A DNA stretch of 16,478 nucleotides from an uncultured Coriobacteriaceae bacterium (GTDB lineage Bacteria; Actinomycetota; Coriobacteriia; Coriobacteriales; Eggerthellaceae): contig USJN01000005.1 of NCBI GenBank assembly GCA_900554945.1, forward strand, positions 1 through 16,478. Reading direction: 5' to 3'. The position numbers and the translations under genes were made by a program. Positions 7,564-15,800 of this stretch are shown piece by piece (position 1 is the first letter of the stretch; every line of letters begins with the position of its first letter). Under the pieces are notes generated by a model, which was given only the letters and a program-made list of their open reading frames with translations, did no database searches and was not told where the DNA came from.

Positions 7564-7926
7564 CTACTTCCTAAACTTCCACCACTTGAAGCCGGAGGCC
7601 TTCTCGGGCTTCTTGCGGTAATTCGGGTTGTGCTTTATGAACGAGCGCCGACATAAAAGCGTCACGGCAAGGCCGACAAGTGTCGTCGCCAGGAAGCTTG
7701 CCGTGAGCTCGAGAACGTCAATATTCCCCTCCAGCAGCGCATACAGCGACGCCAGCGCGAAAAACGCCGAGAGCACGCTCATTAAGAACGTGAACAGCTT
7801 GATGAGGATTTCTTTCGCCTTCGTCGGGGAATACAGAAACATCGCGACCACGTACACCACGCCCGCCACGAGCGCGAGCACGATGATTAGCGGAACGATT
7901 CTCGAAAGCCGGGCTAGCAAGGGCAT
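7564..7926 (-). CDS. Small membrane protein of unknown function
   Basis: A 120-residue protein with three predicted hydrophobic segments (about 8-32, 42-66 and 73-91), then a strongly basic cytoplasmic tail (HNPNYRKKPEKASGFKWWKFRK). I do not recognise a family. It is believable as a gene because it lies 8 nt after the ispE stop on the same strand, has AGGTG seven nt before ATG 7926, and shows a clear membrane topology rather than the Arg-rich composition of shadow frames. It is probably the last gene of the tadA-ispE transcript. No motif suggests an activity. Confidence 0.8.
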   Translation of the reverse strand: MPLLARLSRIVPLIIVLALVAGVVYVVAMFLYSPTKAKEILIKLFTFLMSVLSAFFALASLYALLEGNIDVLELTASFLATTLVGLAVTLLCRRSFIKHNPNYRKKPEKASGFKWWKFRK

Positions 7927-7934
7927 GGGCGCAC

Positions 7935-9182
7935 CTAACTCTGCTCGGGTACGATGGCGGCCTTAAGCGAGCCGAACATGGTGGTTCTCGCCCACCAGCC
8001 GCGCGATTGCGCCGCCGCAGCAATCGAGCATGCCACGTTGAAATCGCGGCACACGGCGAAGGTGGTCGATCCGCTGCCGCAAAGAAGCGATGCCTCGACC
8101 CCCGCTTGACGATGCAGCCAGGCGCGAACGTCAGCCAGCTCAGGAAGCACGCTTTCGGCTGCAGGCGACAAGTTGTTCATCAGGGGAACCTCGCATGCCG
8201 TCTTCGCCGCCTCAGCAGCAGCCGCCGCAGACTCATCAACCTTTTGGGGATTCCCATCGAAGGTACGGTATGCCTCAGCGGTCGACACGCCCGACTCGGG
8301 CTTGACCAGCACAAGCGGCTTTTTCATCGCTTCGAGCTCATGGTCGAACAGCTCGCCCGTGCCGGTGAAGCACGCGCAACCTCCATGGAGGAAGAACGCC
8401 ACGTCGCTACCAAGCTCGTGCGCAGCCTCCTCGATCAGAGGGTCGTTCTCGGGAATGCCCCACAAGCGAGCTGCGCCGACAAGCGCGGCCGCCGCGTCGG
8501 AAGAGCCACCGCCCAAACCGCCCTCGTGCGGGATGTTCTTCTCGATGCGAATGTTAATCGCGTCGTCGTAAGAGATATCTGCCTTACGAGCGAGCAGGTC
8601 AATCGCCTTGAACACGATGTTATCGCGTACGGGGACGTTGAGGGGCGCCACTCCCCCGCGCGCATCGCAGCTGATCGAAATAAGGATATTGCCCGCAGGG
8701 CCAGCGCTCGCCGTGTTCGTGGGCGCGCCGTCTTCGGCGGATTCAAGCGCCGCGCGCGCGGCAACGATGTCGGAACGCTTCATGTACAGAATATCGTGAA
8801 GCGCCACGGCATGAAGGACCGTCGACACGTCGTGGTATCCATTATCACGGCGATCGCCGATGCCCAGAAACAGGTTCACCTTCGCCGGAGCCACAAGCTT
8901 AAGACCCGCGCCCTCGATCTGCGCCGTGCGCGCGATAGAGATCATATCGACCGGAACCTCGAGCGAGGCACGCTGACGACTCATGCATTCTCCCTGCTCA
9001 GGGGCGAGCGTTTCACGTGAAACGTTCTCGGCGGAGGCCTCGGCGGGCGTCTCGGCAGCTGAGCCACCCGCAACAGCCGCATCGGCGCGCACATCGGCGA
9101 CCGCCACCCCAGTGCCGGTCTCCCCAGGCAAGCCACCCTCAGTCACAGCAGCTTCTTCATTGCAAACGATTTCGTCAGTCAT
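7935..9182 (-). CDS. ispE: 4-diphosphocytidyl-2-C-methyl-D-erythritol kinase
   Basis: A GHMP-family kinase of the non-mevalonate (MEP) isoprenoid pathway that phosphorylates CDP-methylerythritol. Visible motifs, numbered from this start, are LVAPAKVNLFLGIG with the catalytic Lys101, the ATP-binding PHEGGLGGGSSDAAAAL with Asp229, and the C-terminal CGSGSTTFAV. The start is uncertain. ATG 9182 overlaps the tadA stop as ATGA and has GAGGAAGAA upstream, giving 415 residues with a 65-90-residue Ala/Glu-rich N-terminal extension. ATG 8984 has AGGGAG five nt upstream and gives 349 residues, closer to the usual 280-320. The extension encodes NVSRETL over a perfect parS site. The catalytic domain is complete, so the enzyme should be active with either start. 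Confidence 0.92.
   Translation of the reverse strand: MTDEIVCNEEAAVTEGGLPGETGTGVAVADVRADAAVAGGSAAETPAEASAENVSRETLAPEQGECMSRQRASLEVPVDMISIARTAQIEGAGLKLVAPAKVNLFLGIGDRRDNGYHDVSTVLHAVALHDILYMKRSDIVAARAALESAEDGAPTNTASAGPAGNILISISCDARGGVAPLNVPVRDNIVFKAIDLLARKADISYDDAINIRIEKNIPHEGGLGGGSSDAAAALVGAARLWGIPENDPLIEEAAHELGSDVAFFLHGGCACFTGTGELFDHELEAMKKPLVLVKPESGVSTAEAYRTFDGNPQKVDESAAAAAEAAKTACEVPLMNNLSPAAESVLPELADVRAWLHRQAGVEASLLCGSGSTTFAVCRDFNVACSIAAAAQSRGWWARTTMFGSLKAAIVPEQS
9010..9023. other. parS site (ParB-binding centromere)
   Basis: GTTTCACGTGAAAC is a perfect 14-bp palindrome identical to the ParB recognition core known from Streptomyces and Bacillus parS; flanking C and G extend the palindrome to 16 bp (9009-9024). 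parS sites bind ParB and load condensin for origin segregation, and they cluster near oriC. The site lies within the ispE frame (read as NVSRETL), or in a tadA-ispE gap of about 195 nt if ispE starts at 8984. Confidence 0.9.
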
Positions 9183-9667
9183 TTCTTCCTCTTGTTCGCG
9201 AAAAAATCCTTCAGGAGCGCCGAGCACTCGTCGGCAAGAACCCCCGGCGTCACCTCGAACGTGTGGTTCAAACGCTCGTCAGCATTGACCTGGTAGAGCG
9301 TTCCTACAGCCCCAGCCTTCGGGTCGGAAGCTCCGAAAACGCAGCGGGCAATGCGCGACTGGTGCATCAGCCCCGCGCACATGATGCAGGGCTCGAGCGT
9401 CACGTACACCGTGCAATCCGAAAGGCGCCAAGCATCGAGCACGCGCGCCGCTTCCTGCATGGCAAGAAACTCTGCATGGCCTGCGGGGTTCTTCGTCGTT
9501 TCACGCAGGTTGCACGCACGGGAAATCACGCTCGGCTCGGCTAGAGGGCGCCTCGTCCCCCGGTCGATCGGCTCGTAGACCACCACAGCGCCGATAGGCA
9601 CCTCGCCAAGAGATTCCGCACGTCGAGCCTCCGCAATAGCAAGCCTCATGTAATCTTCGTCGTTCAT
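9179..9667 (-). CDS. tadA: tRNA adenosine(34) deaminase
   Basis: A 162-residue zinc-dependent deaminase that converts A34 to inosine in tRNA-Arg(ACG). Motifs are HAE (64-66), with the catalytic Glu66, and PCIMC (93-97), which together supply the zinc ligands. EVPIGAVVV near residue 22 is the standard N-terminal strand. Compared with E. coli TadA there is a short charged insertion (about residues 32-46) in an early loop. ATG 9667 is preferred over an upstream in-frame codon (9715) because the family begins at MNDEDYMRLAIAEARRA and the extension runs through a good promoter. The gap from -10 to ATG suggests a leaderless mRNA. It is the first gene of a tadA-ispE-membrane protein operon, and its stop overlaps an ispE start as ATGA. 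Confidence 0.95.
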   Translation of the reverse strand: MNDEDYMRLAIAEARRAESLGEVPIGAVVVYEPIDRGTRRPLAEPSVISRACNLRETTKNPAGHAEFLAMQEAARVLDAWRLSDCTVYVTLEPCIMCAGLMHQSRIARCVFGASDPKAGAVGTLYQVNADERLNHTFEVTPGVLADECSALLKDFFANKRKK

Positions 9668-9673
9668 GCGCCC

Positions 9674-9702
9674 ATTATAAGGCACAACAAGGCCCCGGCC
9701 AA
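9674..9702 (-). promoter_or_regulatory. Candidate leaderless promoter of tadA
   Basis: On the - strand, TTGGCC (9697-9702) and a perfect TATAAT (9674-9679) are separated by 17 nt. TATAAT ends six nt before the tadA ATG (9667), so transcription would start at or next to the A of the start codon. No SD lies between them. This is the arrangement known for leaderless actinobacterial genes. Confidence 0.7.
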
Positions 9703-9757
9703 AGGCGTTGCGCACGCGTTACGAGGAAAGGAAAGAACCTGCGCACTGCCTTATAGT

Positions 9758-9832
9758 CGGGGCCAAAGGGTGCCCCGCGGCCACACGGGCCTCGATCGAG
9801 AGGCCCTACATCGCGTGATCAAATCGCGATGT
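9758..9832 (-). terminator. Three tandem hairpins after the giant surface protein gene
   Basis: Between the giant gene stop (9872) and the tadA promoter lie three stems: ACATCGCG/CGCGATGT (9808-9815 with 9825-9832), GGGCCTC/GAGGCCC (9787-9793 with 9800-9806) and CGGGGC/GCCCCG (9758-9763 with 9772-9777). None has a T-run on the - strand, so they are not classical intrinsic terminators. They may still stop or stabilise the end of the long transcript. Confidence 0.4.
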
Positions 9833-9871
9833 TGGGGTGCTGCGGCCGCATCGGGGCTCATAGTCGATCAG

Positions 9872-12800
9872 TTACTGCCTCTTATCCCCCTTCTCCCTTT
9901 TGCGAAGCGCGCCGAACGCCGCAGCGCCGACTGCACCCGCGGCAAGAATCGTCAGGGCTGCCACACATGCGATGGGCATCGCTGTGTCACCTGTCTTCGC
10001 GAAGCGCGCAGGGGGTTTGCCAGGCGTGCCCGGAGTTACTGCGGGAACAGGCTTCGTGTACGTGTTCTTGAACGTCGGAGGCGTTCCGTTAGGCCAGGTC
10101 ACATTCGCGACCAGGTTGCCCTTGCCGTCATCGGTCACAACAACGGTCACCTTGTACGAGCGGCCGTCGTAGGTGATGCCTGTCTGCCCGTCGTTCATCT
10201 CGACCAGCGTGAAGTCGTACGTTCCGACCTTGTCGAAGTCGATCGCGGGGAACTCGATGCGGCCGTCAGCGGCGTTCTTCGCCTCGTACGTGCGACCGTC
10301 GGCGCCCGTCAGCTTGAAGGTGAACTCGCCCGCCGCGAGCGTACGACCCTCGAGGGTCTTCGTCGCGCCGATGATCACCGTCGTACCCTTGGCCTTGTAG
10401 GCGTTCTTGAAGACCGCCCCATCGACGCCATCGATGGCAAAGTCAACCCTCAGCTCGTTGTCGATCTCCACAACATCGGCCGTAACCTGGTACGTCGTCG
10501 CATCATAGGTGACACCGGCAGCTGTGGTTCCCGCACCGATCTCGCGCATCGTATAGATGTGCGTGCCCGCCTCGGTGAACTCGATGTCCGAGAACACCAC
10601 GTTCCCGTCAGCATCGTTCGTGCCCGTGGAGACGACCTTGCCGTTCTCGAGCAGCTCGAAGGAGAACTCGCCCGCGACGAGCGCTCGACCCTCAAGGATC
10701 TTCTTCGCCACAGGAGCCGCGAAGATCGGGTCAGGATCGGGGATGATCGGCGGCGTGTAGGTGTACGTATTGGTGAAGGTGCGCAGCGGCGTGCCCTTCA
10801 CGTAATCTTGCACGTTGGTCACACGCGCCGTGACGTTGCCATCGTTGCCCCTGGTCACCGTAACTTCGAAGGTGAAAGCGGGGTTCGGGTCGTTCGCCAC
10901 GTCGGCATGTCCGCCCGCCTTCTCGGTGATGGTGTAGTGGAACACGAGCGTGTTGGCGTCAGCAGGCGGATTGTCAGTCGTCGGGCCATCGCTCGCAGGC
11001 TTTGCTGCAGCGTTTACCGCAGGAGCCGCCGCGGCGTCAGCAGCAGGAGCAGCCCCCGCGTCGGCAGGTGCGCTTCCCTCGCCCTTGGCAGCATCGCCCG
11101 CATCGGCGCCCGAAGCGCCAGCCGCAGATGCCGCCGCAGCGTCTGCCGCAGGGACGTCACTCGCTGCCGCCTTGCCAGCCGCGTTCGACTCGCTCGCAGC
11201 GGACTTAGCAGCAGGGGCGCTGTTGATCACGATAGGACCGCTGTCGAACAGGCTCGCGTCAAACGTGATCACGCCGAAATCGACCGACCCGTCGGCACCG
11301 TTGTGCGCCGTCTTTGCCGTCGGCATCGGAGCATTCGCCTCCGCAGCGGTCAGCTCGAAGGTGAACAGCCCCGTCATATCCGGCATTTCGACCGCGGAGT
11401 TGTTGACGAAACGTTTGAACGCGTTCACAGGAATCTGGTTGTCGTCGTACTCAAAACCGGCGACGTTCGTGAACTCGCGCGTGTTGGGCGTAGTCGTGAG
11501 CTGGGCGGTCGCCTCAAGCTTGCCCGTATGGACACCGTTTTGGTCAACGTCGGTCACCGTCACCGTGAACTCGGCAACGTTGCTCGAGTACTGCACGCCG
11601 CCGATGATGTGCCCAGCGTTCGCCTCGGTCACGCGGTACTTGTAGACGCCAGCCTGGTTGAACGTGATGTCCCCGAACGAAATCGGGGCATGGCCCGTAG
11701 CAGGGTCAACCATATCGGCGCCGACCGTCACCATGGTATCGCCCGGCAGCGGAGCACCCATGGTCAGCGGCTCGAGAAGGAAGCTGAATGCGTCATTGGC
11801 TTCCCAATCGCGCCCCTCGAGCACCTTGTACAACCCGAATCCCGCTTGGGTATCGAACGTCGCAGGGTCAGCTGCATAGGTATTTGTGAAAGAAACCTTG
11901 TTGCCAGCCGCGCCGTCGACCGTGGTCGTTATCACGAGCGCGCCCGCGTTGTCGGAAGCAACGTTGATCGCAACGCTATGAATCGTCTTGTCATACGTCA
12001 TGCCAGGCACCCCGACGGAAGGCACGTTCTCGTACACATCGAAGGTGAACGTTTTGCCCGCATCATCCTGCGTGAAGTGCAGGTCGGTGAGCAGGGTCGC
12101 CTCGTACGCAACGCCCGCGGCACGGGGCTCGGAATTCACGAACGTGCGCGTGCCGTCGCCGCCGAGCAGCGCCGCAGCAGCGTCATTGGTGCCAGCGATG
12201 TGGAAGGTGAATTCGCCCTGGCCCATATCGCGGCCGTTGAGCGTCTTGCTCAGGACGAGCCCGGCGTAGTCGCCTTCAGCCGTATAGCGGTTGGTGAAGT
12301 CGAGCGAGTTCTCGACCGTCCGCGTTGCCGCAAGCACGCCGTTGTTGTCGGTCACCGTCACCACGATCGTGGCAGTATGGCGATCGAACGTCATGCCCTG
12401 AGTACCATCATCGGGAATCCGCTGGCTGTTCCACGAGTTCTCGCGCACCATGAAAGTGTACGTACCCGGCTTGGTGAACGCTGCATCGCCGAAGGAGAAG
12501 TCGACCGCTTGGCCGTTCGTTCCTCGCAGCGCAACCGCGTCGGTGCTCGTCAGACGAACAGCGCCGTTCGCGATGGCAGACTGCGTCGCGTCATCGCCAG
12601 GGAGCAGCACGAACCCGAAGGTCTCGTTCGGGAGCATATCGCGGCCGGTGAGCGTCTTGGTGCCCGCCGCGAAATCCTCGGCGGGAACGCTCACGGGCGT
12701 GGGCGTATAAGAATTGCGGAAGGTTGCGAACGACTCGGCCTGAGAGCCTTGCGCCGCGTCGGCAAGCCGGTAGCTCGCCGTCCACACCACGACCTGCTCG

Positions 12801-15800
12801 TTGTCGACTACCTCGCTCGTAATGTCTACCCTGACGACCCACGTGGACTCATCATAGATCATGCCAGTCTGCAGCAGGGACTCGTCAGCGTCGGCAACGT
12901 TGATCCAGTTGCCAGCACCATCCTGCACCACCTCGGTGATGCGATACTCGAACGAGTTGCCGATCATGGCACCCGTGAAGACGATGTCCTCGAATTCCAC
13001 GCTGCCATCGGCGTTAACTGCGCCGATCGGGTTTTTGGGCATCGGATTGTCATTCAGGACCGGCTCAATGCGGAAGTTGAACTTACCGCGCGCAAGGGGA
13101 TTCGCACCCGAGTTGTCGGTGTATTCCTTCTTCACCGCGGGATTCCACTTCGCTTCCCTCGCGGCGAACTCGTTGGTGAACGTTGCGGCATCGACGCCGT
13201 CATCAGATTGGATGCTTGCGCCGCCGTCGTCGTAGATCTGCACCATGACGCTCGACACATTCAGTATGCCCTGATGGATGGCATTATCGCCCTGCCCCGC
13301 AAGCACATCGGTCACCGTTACGACCACGCGATAGCGCGCCTGCGACAAGGACATGCCAGCTCCAGCGCCCACGGTCTGATCCTCGCTGATTTCGTAGACG
13401 TACGTGCCAGGCTTCGTATACGTGATGTTGCCGAACGTGCCAGCCGCATAACCGCCGTCAGTCAGGTCCTGCTTGGTGAGGGTAAGCGCGCCAACAGGTT
13501 CGCCATTCTCGTCAAGCGGCATCGGAGCGTTGTCGGTCACCGGGGTAAGGATGAAACGGAAGGCGTCGTTGTCGGTCCAGCTACGACCGGTCAACACCTT
13601 CTTGACGGCAAGGGCATCGTCGTTATCGAGCGTGCCACTCGGACGATACGCGTTGGTGAACTCAGCCTTCGCCTGCGCACCAGCAGCGATCGTTCCCGTC
13701 GCAGCTTGCGGGTCGTTGTTTTCCGCAGGAGCTATCTGGTCGAAACCAGTCGTGGGCTGCTCGCTGACCAGGTACTCCCAGCCTGCGCTCAAGCCGCGAA
13801 TATAGAGCGTCTCGCCGTCCTTGAGCGAGTGCGTCGCCTTGCCGTTGTTGTCGAACGTGATGGTGAACGCGTCGCCCACCGGCTCGTTGTTCGCATCGCG
13901 GACCTCGGCGGGGAATTCCTGCCCCTCCGCCTTGTCAATCTCGATGGTGAAGGTGAACGTGTCGTTGCCGAACTCGGCGCGGTCGTAGCCCTCGGGGACG
14001 ACCAGCGACTTGGAGATAGCCAGCGTGCCCGGCTTCTCAACGACAAGCTTTCCGTTATTGCCCAGATGGCAGGCGACATTGCTGCCCGACCACACAGGAT
14101 TGAGCACCGTCGCCGCCGTCGCCGTCGGATTGTCGCTCTTGACCGTACGCAGCTCGTTGATGTAGGTGAAGCGCGGAGTACCCGCCTTGAACACCGCGTT
14201 GCCGGAAGCGTCAGTGCCGATATAGCCAAGCCACGACTCGGGAATATTGCCCGAGAATTGAATGGCGCCCGACTGCAATGTGGCTTTTCCATTGTCAATG
14301 TCGTACCAACTGCGCTGGTAGTAGTAGGTGCCATCTGCGCTCAGCGCGCCCTTAGCTGGCACCGTGCACGCCTCATCCGTATAGATCGGCGTTTCCTCTG
14401 TCATGTAGTAGTAGCTGTTGGACTTTGCGGGGGTGAACGTCGCCGCAACGTCGCCATCTTCCCCGCCGCTCCACTTGTTCGCGTGAAACGCCACGCCGTT
14501 ATCGGTCGTGTTTGCCTCGATGTAGGCGGCAAGCGTCGCATCGGGGTTGGCCAGCGCGCTCTCCATGCCCTCCTTCACGCTCGACTCGAAGAACACGCGA
14601 ATGGGGAACGTCAAATCGACGGAACCCGTGCTTGCCGATTCGTCAATCTGGAAATGACGCAGCGGGATAAGCGCTGCCGGAATTTTCACTTCGACGAGGT
14701 CGCCCGTCGCGAGATTATCCGACTTGGTCACCGTAATGACGATCGAGCTCAAATTGCCCGAAGGATAGAGTACGTTGCCCGCTTCGCCCGAGAACGTGTA
14801 CGTGTCGACGTTTCCGCTGGTCGATTTCACTGGGTTTTGGAACAGCTGCTTCGCGAACACGATTGTCGTGAAAGAATCTACCTTCATGTAGTCGCCGAGT
14901 TGGTCGGTGAAGGTGATGTATCCCGAAGTTGAGGGGTCATAGCCCTGCTGAACTTCGGTGGGAAGGCCCGTCGAGCTTGTGATCTCCTGGGAAATCTTGT
15001 CGAAGAGGGTCTTCAGGTCGGCCGCGTTCGAAGCCGCTTTGTAGAAATCGGAATCGGCAGCACGCGCTCCGAAGTTCCAGACCCATCGGCCGGACTCCCA
15101 AGGCCATTGGCCATTCTGCCATGAATAGCTTGCCGTAGGATAGTTGCTCGAAACGGCATGCATGAATTTGTTTTCGTCGCTGGTTCCGCTGTTCGCGGGA
15201 TCGGCCACGGGATTCGCGCCGCTGAAAATGCCGACGGAGTAAATGGTCGCCCCCGCGTCCTTCATCGACTTGGCAGCGGAGACGGCATCGCCCGCCACTC
15301 CGTCTTCGAAACCGCTGCTGCTCGTTGGCGAACCGTCGGTGAAGAACACCACAATCTTCTTGGCGTTCTCGCGACCCGACGTCTGGCCAGCCGCAAGCTC
15401 CAACCCATAGTCGGCCCGCGTCGAACCGGCGGGGCTGATGGCATTGACAGTCGACTTCAACTCGTCCGCCGACGAGCCGACGCACGAGGTCAGGTTCTTC
15501 ATCACCTGGCTGAAGTTGTAGGTGTACCCGCCCTTGCGATAGGTACCGTTACCAACCTGATTGCTTTTATCCCCCGAGAACTTTACGAGCGAAACCTGAT
15601 GCTGTTGGGCGGGGTCGCTTATGTTCGCGTTCTGCTTCGCGATCTCGTCGATGAACGAGTTCGCCGCAACCTTGAGCGCGTCGATCCTCTTCGTGCTGTC
15701 GCCATTGCCCATAGGATCGTCCATCGAGCCCGAGGCGTCGAGCACCAGCACGATATCGAGCGGCTGCGCGATCTTCGACTTCAAGTTCGACGTGGACGAA

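Noticed and set aside
9183..9227. Longest possible ispE start (ATG 9227), overlapping tadA by 49 nt
   Set aside because: ATG 9182 has an ATGA junction and SD, ATG 8984 has a better family length, and the extra 15 residues are the tadA end in another frame.
9668..9715. Longer TadA start at 9715
   Set aside because: The added 16 residues cover the -10/-35 promoter and fall outside the conserved TadA N-terminus.
10064..13654. Repeated blocks in the giant gene as a CRISPR or DNA tandem array
   Set aside because: The repetition is at protein level (pilin domains of unequal length with divergent codons), with no constant direct repeats or spacers.
14476..14489. Second parS-like sequence (TGTTCGCGTGAAAC) inside the giant gene
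   Set aside because: It has three mismatches to the 14-bp core and is not a palindrome, so it is likely chance within a GC-rich coding region.
9770..14932. A 1720-codon open frame on the + strand opposite the giant surface gene
   Set aside because: The translation is Arg/Val/His-rich with no domain, and the opposite strand encodes clear vWA and pilin domains. Long antisense frames are a common by-product of GC-rich codon bias.
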